A DNA stretch of 44,381 nucleotides from an uncultured Flavobacteriales bacterium (GTDB lineage Bacteria > Bacteroidota > Bacteroidia > Flavobacteriales_D > Sanyastnellaceae): assembly GCA_949373165.1 (NCBI GenBank), contig CASICO010000011.1:1-44381 (forward strand). Reading direction: 5' to 3'. Position 1 is the stretch's first letter. Each line of letters opens with the position of its first letter. The position numbers and the translations under genes were made by a program. The notes beneath the pieces are model-generated. The model did not search any database, was not told the DNA's origin, and worked only from the letters and a program-made list of their open reading frames with translations. Below are positions 1-11,500 of the stretch, one piece after another.

Positions 1-1
1 G

Positions 2-787
2 CCCGCATTGGATGCCGGATGGAACTTGGTGGCGTACACCGCCGAAAACGACGCTTCTCCCGGCAGTTACTTGGCTGACTTGCTGGCCAACGACAACTTG
101 GAATACGTGACCGGCTTCGACGGCGGTGTAGAGGTCTACGACCCCAATGGTTTGCCCTTCCTCAACTCCCTCACCGCCTTGCGCAACGGGTTTGGATACT
201 GGGTCAAAACCGAGTCGGGAACCGCCGGCCTCGACGAAGTCGAATCTGGGGGTAAGAGCCCCGCGTTTGATGTGGTCAATGGCCGCAGTGACCTCGCCGC
301 AGGAACCGCCATCGAGGTGCTGTCCAATGGAGAGGCGTGCGCCACCATCGAGGTCTTGCCTGGCGGGTGGCTCATGACCACCGCCTTGCACGGCGACGAT
401 CCCGCCACGTCCGCGTTGGAAGGGCTGACCCCAGGGACGGAATTGCAATTCCGCCACGAAGGTCGCCTGGCCAACGAATCCATCACCTGGCAAGGCGACA
501 TGCGCCTGACCAAATTGGACCTGCACTTTGGTGGGCTTGCCCTCGCCCTCTTCCCCAATCCGGTCACCGAAGGTGCGACCGTGACCTTGGACTTGCCCCA
601 AGCGGGGATGCTGACGCTGGCTGTATTTGGTGCTCAGGGGCAACGCGTCAAAGAACAGGTCCTCGCAGCATCCAATGGCGTCAACACCATTGCGTGGAGC
701 ATGGGCGATCTGGCACCGGGGGTGTACCAACTTCAGGCCCGCATGCATGGAAAGACCGCAGGGTCGATTGAATTCTTGGTCAAATGA
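2..787 (+). CDS. T9SS-secreted protein, C-terminal part (5' truncated by window edge)
   Basis: The frame is open from the first bases of the window, so the true start lies upstream and only about 261 C-terminal residues are seen. The last 80 or so residues have the pattern of a type A T9SS sorting domain: an FPNPVTEGATVTLDL strand, a VFGAQGQRV strand, then APGVYQLQ near the end. This marks export across the outer membrane and surface attachment or release. The upstream part (GWNLVAY, GFGYWVK) is beta-rich and I do not recognise its function. The stop codon overlaps an ATG at 784, but the better start of the next gene is 826, so the two are probably co-transcribed. The sorting domain is a confident call; the activity is unknown. 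Confidence 0.8.
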   Translation, partial: PALDAGWNLVAYTAENDASPGSYLADLLANDNLEYVTGFDGGVEVYDPNGLPFLNSLTALRNGFGYWVKTESGTAGLDEVESGGKSPAFDVVNGRSDLAAGTAIEVLSNGEACATIEVLPGGWLMTTALHGDDPATSALEGLTPGTELQFRHEGRLANESITWQGDMRLTKLDLHFGGLALALFPNPVTEGATVTLDLPQAGMLTLAVFGAQGQRVKEQVLAASNGVNTIAWSMGDLAPGVYQLQARMHGKTAGSIEFLVK

Positions 788-825
788 GCCTGTGCGCCAG
801 GACATACCGAGCAGGGCGACTTCGC

Positions 826-3800
826 ATGGCCAACCTTTTGGTTGCCCTGTGCGCGACCGCATTGGCTTTTGGCCAAACCGGTAGTGGCTGTGCAGACCCC
901 ACGGCATGCAACTTTGATGAAGCCGCACCCAGCCCCATAGATTCTGTCCTGTGCGACTATTGTGGCTGCCCAGAAGTGCAGGTGCCGACCACCGCCTTCT
1001 TCCCTTCGGACAGCGCAGGGTATGGCCTTCGCGTCAATTTGGTAGAAACCCATGGCCCCACCACCACGGGTTTAGAGGACCTGTTTGGCATGCGCACCTT
1101 TCGGGTCTATGCCGTTGCGGAGAACCCCTCGGCCATCGTCTCCGCCGTTTCGGGCAGTTCCGTTGACGGTCCCCTCGTATGCTCAGCGCCAGAAGGCTAC
1201 TACCAGCACCCTGTGGGCTCCCTTACCGGTGGGGGGATTTTGTCTCCGCTCTTTGCGGCTGGTTTTCCCGCGCTCCAATACGACAGCTGGGTCACCATAG
1301 GCATCGACCAAGAATCCTCCGCACTTGGCGACAACTTCAGCAGCATCAGCACGATTGCGGCTCCGGGAGAAGACTGGATCAGCACGTTTGAGCCCGGCCT
1401 TGGCGCGCCTGGCTCCAGCTTTGAAGCCACCAACAACGTGGGTGGCGGTTGGTTCTGCATCCCGACTTCCGACAACTGCATTCCCGACTCCACCGGCGCT
1501 GTGCTGCTGGGGCAATTCACCAGCGGCGGCGATGTCTCGGGAAGCCTCACGGTCCAATTTCAACCCATGGGTGCGGGCCAGGGCGACCTCAACCTGAACA
1601 TCGCCTTTGGCTCCAGCGGATTGGGCATCCCCACGTGGACCCAACCCGAAGATTGCCCTTGCGCATCCGATACAGACAGCGATGGCATCTGCGCACCATT
1701 TGACGCCTGCTCCGACCTCTCTGCCTGCAACTACAGCGACCCTTTGAATCCCCCCTGCGCCTATGTCGATGCCTGCGGCACCTGCGGCGGATTGGGGATT
1801 CCCAGCGGCGCTTGTGACTGCCAAGGCACCCTGTCCGATGCGGTGGGCGTTTGCGGTGGGTCCTGCCCAGCGGACTTGGATGGCGACGGCGTATGCGACG
1901 ATGTGGACGACTGCATTGGGGACCTAGACGCTTGTGGAATCTGCAACGGCCCGGGAGCTGTATTTAGCTGCGGCTGCGACTGCATTCCAGTGGGAGACTG
2001 CGACTGTGAAGGCAACCAACTGGACGCCCTAGGCGAGTGCGGCGGAAGCTGCACGGCCGACGCCGATGGCGACGGTGTGTGTGACGACGTGGACGCCTGT
2101 GTGGGCACCCTCGACGCCTGTGGCGTCTGCAATGGGCCTGGCGAGATCTATGACTGCGGGTGCACCGGAATTCCTGCGGGAGACTGCGACTGCGATGGAA
2201 ACCAGCTCGACGCACTCGGCGAATGTGGCGGCACGTGCCCTGCAGACACCGACGGCGATGGCGTCTGCGACGACGCGGAAGTCGATGGCTGCACCAATCC
2301 ATTTGCATGCAACTACAGCGCTGTAGCCACCGACGATGACGGATCGTGTTTGACAGAAGACGCCATTGGCGTTTGCGGTGGGGATTGCCCTGCCGATGCC
2401 GATGGAGACGGAACCTGCGACAATGAAACTGAGTGTGTAGGCACTGTGGATGCATGCGGAGTGTGCAACGGCCCTGGCGCCATTTTTGACTGCGGATGCG
2501 CTGGAACCCCGATTGGAGATTGCGACTGCAACGGCAATCAGCTAGATGCAGTTGGCGTCTGTGGTGGCACCTGCACAGCCGATGCGGATGGAGACGGCGT
2601 GTGTGACGACGTGGACAACTGCGTGGGCACCCTCGACGCCTGCGGCATCTGCAATGGACCCGGCGATATCTATGAATGTGGCTGCACCGGAATTCCCGCT
2701 GGAGACTGCGACTGCGATGGAAACCAGCTCGACGCCCTTGGCGAATGTGGTGGCTCCTGCCCTGCCGATACCGATGGCGACGGCGTATGCGACAATGCTG
2801 AAGTTGATGGCTGCACCAACCCTTTCGCCTGCAACTACAGCGCTGCGGCCACAGACGATGACGGATCGTGTTTGACAGAAGACGCCATTGGCGTTTGCGG
2901 TGGGGATTGCTCCGCCGATGCGGATGGAGACGGAGTGTGCGACGACGTGGACGACTGTGTGGGCACCCTCGATGCCTGTGGCGTCTGCAATGGACCCGGC
3001 GAGATTTATGACTGCGGGTGCACTGGCATTCCCACTGGAGACTGTGATTGCGATGGAAACCAGCTCGACGCCCTTGGCGAATGTGGAGGGGCCTGCCCTG
3101 CCGATACCGATGGCGACGGCGTATGCGACGACGCAGAGGTCGATGGCTGCACCAACCCTTTCGCCTGCAACTACAGCGCTGCAGCCACAGACAACGACGG
3201 ATCGTGCCTTACGGCGGACGTTCTTGGAGCGTGCGGCGGAAGCTGCACGGCCGATGCCGATGGCGACGGTGTGTGCGACAACGTGGACGCCTGTGTGGGC
3301 ACCCTCGACGCCTGTGGCGTCTGCAATGGACCCGGCGAAATCTATGACTGCGGGTGCACCGGAATTCCCGCTGAAGACTGCGATTGCGATGGAAACCAGC
3401 CCGACGCCCTTGGCGAATGCGGTGGGGCCTGCTCTGCCGATACCGATGGCGATGGCGTCTGCGACGATGCGGAAGTTTTTGGATGCCCAGATCCGTTTGC
3501 TTGCAACTACGACCCCATGGCCACAGAAGACAATGGCGCTTGCTTTTATGACGATGCCATTGGGGTTTGCGGAGGAGATTGTCAAGGCGACCAAGACAGC
3601 GATGGAATCTGTGATTCAGAAGACACCTGCTTGGGCACATTGGATGTGTGCGGCGTGTGCAATGGACCCGGAGCGATTTATTCATGCGGGTGCCAAGACA
3701 TTGCCCCAGGTGCATGCGACTGCGACGGCAATACGCCAGACGCCATCGGAGTTTGTGATGGAGAATGTGATGCAGATGAAAATCAGAATGGGATCTGCGA

Positions 3801-3969
3801 CGACATCGAAGACAGCCTCTGTGGGCCGGGTTCTGTTTGGAGCCCTTCTCTCGGACTGTGCGTAGGGGTGAGCGGTGATTGCCCAACTGACCTCGACAAC
3901 AATGGAAGCACCGGAGCCGCTGACTTGCTCATTTTCCTGACCCAATTCAACAACGACTGCATTGACTGA
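826..3969 (+). CDS. Secreted Cys-rich protein with thrombospondin type 3-like calcium repeats
   Basis: About 1047 residues from the ATG at 826, which opens a signal peptide (MANLLVALCATALAFGQ). An upstream ATG at 784 overlaps the previous stop but adds 14 Arg-rich residues, so 826 is preferred. After a GCADPTACNFDEAAP motif comes a beta-rich region of about 230 residues that I do not recognise. From roughly residue 290 the protein is built of repeats combining DADGDGVCDDVDDC (calcium-binding type 3 pattern), DACGVCNGPGEIYDCGC, GDCDCDGNQLDALGECGG and GCTNPFACNYSAAATDDDGSC. It ends with CPTDLDNNGSTGAADLLIFL, a dockerin-like loop-helix, instead of a recognisable T9SS domain. It is probably a long Ca-stiffened, disulfide-rich extracellular stalk; ligand unknown. 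It lies 43 bp before the next gene's start and is likely in the same operon. Confidence 0.85.
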   Translation: MANLLVALCATALAFGQTGSGCADPTACNFDEAAPSPIDSVLCDYCGCPEVQVPTTAFFPSDSAGYGLRVNLVETHGPTTTGLEDLFGMRTFRVYAVAENPSAIVSAVSGSSVDGPLVCSAPEGYYQHPVGSLTGGGILSPLFAAGFPALQYDSWVTIGIDQESSALGDNFSSISTIAAPGEDWISTFEPGLGAPGSSFEATNNVGGGWFCIPTSDNCIPDSTGAVLLGQFTSGGDVSGSLTVQFQPMGAGQGDLNLNIAFGSSGLGIPTWTQPEDCPCASDTDSDGICAPFDACSDLSACNYSDPLNPPCAYVDACGTCGGLGIPSGACDCQGTLSDAVGVCGGSCPADLDGDGVCDDVDDCIGDLDACGICNGPGAVFSCGCDCIPVGDCDCEGNQLDALGECGGSCTADADGDGVCDDVDACVGTLDACGVCNGPGEIYDCGCTGIPAGDCDCDGNQLDALGECGGTCPADTDGDGVCDDAEVDGCTNPFACNYSAVATDDDGSCLTEDAIGVCGGDCPADADGDGTCDNETECVGTVDACGVCNGPGAIFDCGCAGTPIGDCDCNGNQLDAVGVCGGTCTADADGDGVCDDVDNCVGTLDACGICNGPGDIYECGCTGIPAGDCDCDGNQLDALGECGGSCPADTDGDGVCDNAEVDGCTNPFACNYSAAATDDDGSCLTEDAIGVCGGDCSADADGDGVCDDVDDCVGTLDACGVCNGPGEIYDCGCTGIPTGDCDCDGNQLDALGECGGACPADTDGDGVCDDAEVDGCTNPFACNYSAAATDNDGSCLTADVLGACGGSCTADADGDGVCDNVDACVGTLDACGVCNGPGEIYDCGCTGIPAEDCDCDGNQPDALGECGGACSADTDGDGVCDDAEVFGCPDPFACNYDPMATEDNGACFYDDAIGVCGGDCQGDQDSDGICDSEDTCLGTLDVCGVCNGPGAIYSCGCQDIAPGACDCDGNTPDAIGVCDGECDADENQNGICDDIEDSLCGPGSVWSPSLGLCVGVSGDCPTDLDNNGSTGAADLLIFLTQFNNDCID
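2113..3480 (+). repeat. 336-bp tandem repeats encoding Ca/Cys-rich modules
   Basis: The phrase coding for DACG(V/I)CNGPG recurs at 2113, 2635, 2971 and 3307. The last three are spaced exactly 336 bp (112 residues), and the first gap is 522 bp, which equals 336 plus one 186-bp subunit. The copies are close at the DNA level as well as in protein, which points to recent duplication or gene conversion. Such an array can change length by recombination and is easily misassembled. Confidence 0.8.
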
Positions 3970-4012
3970 ATTCAATCTTCGGTCATTGGAAGATTGGCTA
4001 CACCTTTGGTCC

Positions 4013-5378
4013 ATGAAGTCATGCTGGACATTTTTGAGCGTTTTGCTGGTCCCGTCCCTACTGCTGGCGCAGCCGGCCGAGTGGGCGCCGGTGCCGACCA
4101 ATTCGGCGGGGACGCTACTCGGGACGGTGACCGTGGCGGGAGAACCGGCGATGGCCGGAGATTGGGTGGCCGCATTCGATGAGACGGGGGTGTGCGCAGG
4201 AGCGACCGAAGTGGTCCTGAACGATGGCGAGAGCTTTGTGAGCCTGCCCATTTATGGCGATGACGCCACCACGCCCGACACCGACGAGGGCATGGACGGC
4301 GGAGAGGGCTTTACGCTGCGGTTGTGGCGGTCTGCCGATGGCGAAATCTTGTTCTATCCCGATCCCATGGAACCTGCGGCGCTTGGCGGATGGGAGTGCC
4401 ACCAATGGCGCGCCCATGCCCGGGTTCGACGATCCCTATGAGGTCTACAACTTCGCTTGGGATGGCCCCTCGGTGACCCTCGACTGCCCGCCAGCCGTGA
4501 TGTGCATTAGCGGCATGGCGGTTAACCTGTCGGCCACGCCCGACAATGGCAGCTGGTCTGGGCCTGGCACCATCGCCGGATTTGCGGGTTGGCTGTTTGA
4601 CCCGTCCGCGGCCGGATTGGGCACCCACACCCTCACCTACACCACCGATGGCGTGTCGGAGAATTGCAACGTGACCGTGACCGAGAGCCTCTCGCCCACT
4701 TTGGACTTGCCGCTGGGCTGGTGCCAAGGCGACGGGCCACTCATCCTCGACCCCTATGCCACCCCACCTGGGGGAAACTGGACGGGAAGCGGGGTGTTGG
4801 CTTTGGCTGACTACGTGATCTTGGACCCCATTTTCTTGGCCCCTGGGACCTACGCCGTCACCTACACCACCGAAGGAGATTGCGGCGGAACCGCCACCGC
4901 GAACTTGAGCATCTACCCCTCCCCAGAGCCCCCTAACGTGACGGCGCTCAGCGGCTTGCTCTATGCGGGCAACATTGCCGACGGCGACTCCATCGAGTGG
5001 TGGATTCAAATCCCCGATTTGCCCAACGACACCCTCTTTGCCCTGGGATATCCGGACCCCGTGTACGTCTTCCCCTCGTGGGACGACTTCTATTTTGTGG
5101 AGGCCATCAACAGCTATGGCTGCAGCACCTTTAGCTCAGCCTTCTATGTGGATGGCACCATTGGCGTGGCCAGTCTAGGAGCCGAACCCTTGCGGCTTTG
5201 GATCAGCGGAGGACAACTGAATGCCAACGCTCCGTTGGTTCAGGCCACTTGGCTTGACATGGCCGGGCGCCAACTGCGCCAGTCCGCTGCACCCTTCCGC
5301 AGGCCCGCAGGTCCGGGCCCCTTTGTCGTTTGGGCCGAAGACAACCTTGGCCGCACCCACCGCATGCGTTTGCCTTGA
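4013..5378 (+). CDS. Secreted protein interrupted by a one-base frameshift
   Basis: The N-terminal part reads from the ATG at 4013 with a signal peptide (MKSCWTFLSVLLVPSLLLAQ) into a domain containing GTVTVAGEPAMAGDWVAAF, then runs out of frame and stops at 4441. The other frame carries on with sensible protein (TNGAPMPGFDDPYEVYNF) to 5378. Removing one G from the GGG at 4392-4394 joins the two as GGWSATNGAPMPGF, giving a protein of about 454 residues. The middle part holds Ig/PKD-like segments (SGPGTIAGFAGWLFDPSAAG, GTHTLTYTTDG). The end (RLWISGGQL, LDMAGRQLRQ) resembles a degenerate type A sorting domain. It follows the Ca-repeat gene by 43 bp and is followed by a terminator. It is either an assembly error or a recent pseudogene; function unknown. 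Confidence 0.7.
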
Positions 5379-5451
5379 ACGCAGAGGCCGGAGGAACAGA
5401 CACTTTTGGCAAGGCGACTTGTCTCGAAAGGACATCCCAATCCAAGGAATG

Positions 5452-5492
5452 AACACAAAAAGGGGCAGCCTTTCAGCTGCCCCTTTTGTGTT
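5452..5492. terminator. Bidirectional rho-independent terminator
   Basis: Near-perfect inverted repeat: AACACAAAAAGGGGCAGC pairs with GCTGCCCCTTTTGTGTT around a short CTTTCA loop. An A-run before and a T-run after the stem serve both strands. It sits between the ends of two convergent genes (stop at 5378 on plus, stop at 5509 on minus), as expected for a shared terminator. Confidence 0.85.
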
Positions 5493-5508
5493 GAGTGGTC
5501 GTTTTAAA

Positions 5509-8500
5509 TCAGTCCGTTACCAAGAGCTTCCTCACCACGAGGTAGCTGTTGGACGCGAGGCGCACCTGGTACATTCCAGACGCCATCGACTCCACCTCCA
5601 AGTCCACTGTGTAGGTGATGCCCGGTTGAACCACACCCTCGAAGAGCTGGTCAATCAGGTTTCCGGACATGTCGGTCAAATCGGCCCGGACACGCATGGG
5701 CTCATTCACAGTGAATCGAACTTCCGCATTGTCTGCTGTCGGGTTGGGTGCCAGGTTGCTGATGGAAATCGGGGTCTTGTTGCCCAGCAAGTTTCCATTC
5801 CCTGCCACCACAATGGGGGTGTGGCCTTGGCCTTCCAATTCTGACAACTCCTCGGGGCACAACTCCCCATCGCTCACCACGTGGTAAGTAAAGGTGGTGG
5901 CGTTGCCCGCGCAATCTTCGACCAAGTAGGTGCGCGACACCGTAAACGGCAAGCAGCAATCCAACTCTCCAAAGAGGTCACCGCTGCTCAACACCTCGGT
6001 TTCAACGCCGTCCTCCACCAAGGTTCCGAGGTACATCAACCATCCACTAAAGCCGTAGTTGGCATTCATGTTATTGGCTGCAACACCGACCTGACAACCG
6101 TAGTACTCGTTGGCTGGCTGGTGGGTGAGAGAGAAGCTGCTGCCTTCGTAGGCTCCCCATCCCGAGAGTGAACCCGACTGAACGATGAAGTACATCCACT
6201 CTTCGTGGAGGTCCGGCAGATCTGGGCAGTCGCGCTTGTAGCTGCTCGGCACGCTCCGTGCAGACCAATCTTCCCAGCCCAATCCTTCTCCGTAGGTCAC
6301 GCTCACATCGAAACCGGCATCGTCGCGATCATTGGACACAACGCGCATGGTGACGGTCCAGTTTTCCGCATCGGTGTATTCCACCTCACCTGTCCCCTCC
6401 ACAATGGAGAAAAAGGTCGCCGGGCCAGTGGCGCCAGGGAATCCGAACAGCCGCAAGCTGTGTGTTTCCAAGTTGGTGCACGTCTCTCCGTCTTCGAATG
6501 CCTCGGGGGTATTGACGGCGCAAGTCAGGTATGAATCCCCGGGTACGTCACCGGTGGTCGTCTCCGTATAGGTCAATGACGCGCCACAATTGTCGGTGTA
6601 ATCGATGATACAAGCCTCGGGCACTTCTGCCGGTGAGTTTAGTCCAACGCAACACAGCTCAATAACCTCACCATTGCTGATGTCGCAGGTTTCTGTGATT
6701 TGCGGGGGCTCGTTGTCGACGAAGTCAATGATTTGAACACAAGAGACCGAGAGTTCGCACTCGTCGGTGATGGTCCAAGTCCTTGTGATGGTCGCTGTAG
6801 ACGCACACGCGGGCGCAGTCTCTTCTACCACGTCCACATAAGTGACCGTCACCTCTCCGCAATCGTCCTCTCCGGTAGCATAACCGGTCTGGTCAGGATG
6901 GACGCTGGCTCCGCATTCCAAACTCACATTGCCAGGACATGTGGACGTGGGCGGTGCATTCACGACCGTAATGGTCTGCGTGTAGGAAATGGGCTCGGTG
7001 CATCCGTCGTCGGCTGTCCAGGTGAAGGTGTAAACTCCAGTTAAACCGCACCCTTCTGCCGCGTAAGCCTCCGATACCTCTACCGTGAGATCACCCTGAC
7101 AAGCGTCGGATGCGGTCACTGCTGAAGGGGTTGGGGCTTCTGCACCGCATGCGAGGGTCCCATTGGCCGGAAGGTCGCTGGTCCAATAAGGCTGCTCGGT
7201 GTCGGTGAGCGCAATGGTCTGCTCGCACGTGGAGGTGTTCGCGCAGGCGTCTGTCGCGGTCCAAGTCCGGACGAAGGTCTCCACGCAATCGCTTGCGTCG
7301 GTGTCCTCGCCGTCGTGGTAGGTCAACACCACTGTGCTGCAGTCGTCGCCCGCCGTGGCGTGGCCCGTGTTGTCGGGGTGCACGCTGTCGCCACACTCCA
7401 AGGTCAATGCATCCGATGGGCACGTGATCGCAGGACCCACCGTGTCCACCACCGTGATGGTTTGGGTGTGGGATATGGATTCCGTGCAGCCGTCCGTGGC
7501 CGTCCACACGTAAAGTGTCACGCTGGTGTTGCCACAACTGCCGGCGCTGCTGCTCTGCGCCATGGCCACCTCCAAGTCGCCTTGGCAAGCGTCGCTCGCC
7601 GTCAATGTCGCTTGAGACGGGATGGCCTCGCCGCATTGCAGCGTCAGGTCACCCGGAAGGTCGCTGGTCCAATAGGGCTGCTCGGTGTCGGTGAGCGCAA
7701 TGGTCTGCTCGCACGTGGAGGTGTTCGCGCAGGCGTCCGTGGCCGTCCAAGTCCGGACGAAGGTCTCCACGCAATCGCTCGCGTCGGTGTCCTCGCCGTC
7801 GTGGTAGGTCAACACCACTGTGCTGCAGTCGTCGCCCGCAGTGGCGTGGCCCGTGTTGTCGGGGTGAACGCTGTCGCCGCACTCCAAGGTGATCGCATCC
7901 GATGGGCACGTGATGGCGGGACCCACCGTGTCCACCACCGTGATGGTTTGGGAGTGGGATATGGATTCCGTGCAGCCGTCCGTGGCCGTCCACACGTAAA
8001 GCGTCACGCTGGTGTTGCCACAACTGCCGGCACTGCTGCTCTGCGCCATGGCCACCTCCAAGTCGCCTTGGCAAGCGTCGCTCGCCGTCAATGTCGCTTG
8101 AGACGGGATGGCCTCGCCGCATTGCAGCGTCAGGTCACCAGGAAGGTCGCTGGTCCAGTAGGGCTGCTCGGTGTCGGTGAGCGCAATGGTCTGCTCGCAC
8201 GTGGAGGTGTTCGCGCAGGCGTCCGTGGCCGTCCAAGTCCGGACGAAGGTCTCCACGCAATCGCTCGCGTCGTTGTCCTCGCCGTCGTGGTACGTCAAAA
8301 CCACTGTACCGCAGTCGTCGCCCGCCGTGGCGTGGCCCGTGTTGTCGGGGTGAACGCTGTCGCCACACTCCAAGGTGATCGCATCCGATGGGCACGTGAT
8401 CGCAGGACCCACCGTGTCCACCACCGTAATGGTTTGGGAGTGGGATATGGATTCCGTGCAGCCGTCCGTGGCCGTCCACACGTAAAGCGTCACGCTGGTG

Positions 8501-11500
8501 TTGCCACAACTGCCGGCACTGCTGCTCTGCGCCATGGCCACCTCCAAGTCGCCTTGGCAAGCGTCGCTCGCCGTCAATGTCGCTTGAGACGGGATGGCCT
8601 CGCCGCATTGCAGCGTCAGGTCACCCGGAAGGTCGCTGGTCCAATAGGGCTGCTCGGTGTCCGTGAGCGCAATGGTCTGCTCGCACGTGGAGGTGTTCGC
8701 GCAGGCGTCCGTGGCCGTCCAAGTCCGGACGAAGGTCTCCACGCAATCGCTCGCGTCGGTGTCCTCGCCGTCGTGGTACGTCAAAACCACTGTACCGCAG
8801 TCGTCGCCCGCCGTGGCGTGGCCCGTGTTGTCGGGGTGAACGCTGTCGCCACACTCCAAGGTGATCGCATCCGATGGGCACGTGATCGCAGGACCCACCG
8901 TGTCCACCACCGTAATGGTTTGGGTCACCGTTGCCGATTGTTCACACCCGTTGGTGGCTGTCCAAGTGCGCACAATTTCATACGAATTCGCGCAATCCAA
9001 GTCGTTTTCCAATGATGTATGGGCCACAATAAGCGCGCCCCCGCAGGCGTCTTCAAACGCAGGCGCATCGCTTGGAATCGGTTCTCCACATTGCAGGGTC
9101 ACCTGGGGATCCACGCCTGTTAAGACCTGTGGCGTTGAGAAGCACCCTGGCTCCAAGGTCACATCCGGCAAGTCAACCTCGCACTCGTCGTTGCCCCATC
9201 GAACCAACAAACCATAGGTTTGACCGGTCAAATTCTCAATGGTGAACGATCCCACATCGTCAAGCGTTTTGTACGCTTCTGGCCAAGTCACGCCTCCATC
9301 GATGGAGAACTCAATGTGGGCGCGATCGGCATTGTCCACAAAAGTGAAGGTGATGGAGCCATTGTTGTCGTCGCAGTTCGGGTCCATGCTGGTCACGGTC
9401 ACCTCTGGCGCATCGCCAGAGGAGATGGTCACCGTTTCGGTGGACTCACAATCTCCATCGGTCACCGTCACGTTGTATTCCCCAGCGCAAAGCCCGGTCA
9501 AATCTGCCGTTGTGGCGCCATTGCTCCACAATATGGTGTGGTTTCCTGTTCCCCCCACAACCGACACATGTGCCGAACCATCGCAGGTTCCTGGGCAAGT
9601 CTCGTCCGATGTGCTCACGGTTAGGTCCAACTCGGATCCCTGCCCAATCGTCACCGTTTGGGTACCGAGGCATCCATTGGCATCCGTTACCTCGACCTCA
9701 TAAGTGCCTGGGCACAATTCACTTCGCGTGGCGGTGGTGCCTCCATCTGACCACAAGTAGGTGTACGGTGCTTCTCCGCTGGAAGCGGTCACCACAGCAG
9801 AGCCATTGCATGCGGGTGAGCCTGTGCACTCATTGCCATGCGCATCGACAAAACCCGTCAAGGTGAAGGGACCAAAGGTTTGACCGATGTCACTCTGGCC
9901 GCACGTTGCGTCGTACGTCCCATGATGGATCCATTCACCTTCATGGGTCCACATCATCGGGTCATTGTGTGCATGGTCTTCACCGGGATGATTCGAATTT
10001 GAGACATTGAACGTGTAGCTGTCTCCTGTTTGAAGCGACCACTCGCCGTAGGTATTGTCGTGGTAATCGTAAGCACCACCCGTGATGTTGGAAGGTCCAT
10101 TGTAAACCACGGTGAATGCATAGAGATAAGCCTCGCATGTGCATTCGGCAGGCTCAGCGTCGCACACTGAATTCGCCTCTGTCTCGACTTCGACGTTCAC
10201 CGTCGCAGGGTTGTCGTCCACCACAACGTCCACTGTGCTCGAGCAGCCGCCAGCGTCGGTGACGGTCAATTGATACGTCCCAGCGCACAAGTCGCTTCTG
10301 TCTTCGGCCGTTGATCCGTCGGACCACAAATAGGCAAAGGGCGCCTCGCCCTCGGTCACGGTCACCTGGGCAGTCCCATTGCACCCGCCGTAATTCCCGT
10401 CGCCGAGAATGCCGCATTGATCGCCTTGACCGTCGGTGAAGCCCAAAACAGTGAAGTCTCCGAAGGTCATGTCCAAGATGTTCTGGGAGCACGACGTATG
10501 GATGTCGGCTTCATTGCCACCGTCCACATAGAGGTAGGTCCGCGTCTCCAAATCGGCCCCAGAGAGATCCTCTCCAGAGATGAACAGGACCTCACCCGGG
10601 GAGACGTTGGTGTAAGTGACAATGAGGATGGCGGATCCGTCGTCATCGTCGTACGCTGTAACCGTGGCGCCCGCAGGGCCATTGTACTCCACGGTGAAGT
10701 TTTGCATTTTGCCCTCGCAATCGCAGTTGTTTTCGGCCGGCGGAAGCGGCGGTGAACACACCGTGTTCGCTTCGGTCGTGACCTCCACTTCAACTGTACC
10801 CGGGTTGTCGTCCACCACAACGTCCACTGTGCTCGAGCAGCCGCCAGCGTCGGTGACGGTCAATTGATACGTCCCAGCGCACAAGTCGCTTCTGTCTTCG
10901 GCCGTTGACCCATCGGACCACAAATAGGCAAAGGGCGCCTCGCCCTCGGTCGCGGTCACATGGGCAACCCCATTGCACCCGCCGTAGTTCCCGTCGGCAA
11001 GAATGCCGCATTGATCTCCTTGACCGTCGGTGAAGCCCAAAACGGTGAAGTCTCCAAACGTCATGTCCAAGATGTTCTGGGAGCAAGACGTGTGAATGTC
11101 CGCCTCATTGCCACCGTCCACATAGAGGTAGGTCCGGGGCTCCAAGTCGTCTCCAGAGAGGCCCTCTCCAGAGATGAACAGAATCGCCCCTTGCGAAACA
11201 TTGCTGTACGTGGCGATCAAGATGGCGGACTCGTCGTCATCGTCGTAAGCGGTGACCGTAGCACCCGCAGGACCAGTATACTCCACGGTGAAGTTTTGCA
11301 TTTTGCCTTCACAACCGCAGTTGTTTTCGGCCGGAGGAAGCGGTGTTGAACACACCGTATTCGCTTCGGTTGTGACCTCGACCCCGACCGTGCCAGGGTT
11401 GTCGTCCACCAGAACATCCACTGTGCTGGAGCAGCCACCAGCATCGGTGACCGTCAACTGATGGGTACCTGCACACAAATTGCTGCGGTCTTCAGCCATT

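Noticed and set aside
784..825. ATG at 784 as start of the Ca-repeat gene
   Set aside because: It would put 14 Arg-containing residues before a complete signal peptide starting at the ATG at 826; kept only as an alternative.
2542..3594. 350-residue minus-strand open frame under the Ca-repeat gene
   Set aside because: Low-complexity Ala/Val/Ile composition produced by reading the DADGDG repeats backwards; the plus-strand protein has the clear signal peptide and motifs.
7315..9015. 566-residue plus-strand open frame opposite the HYR repeats
   Set aside because: It is the antisense of the 486-bp repeats; its own repeats mirror those of the adhesin, and its composition (Arg/His/Val-rich, no domain) is that of a shadow frame.
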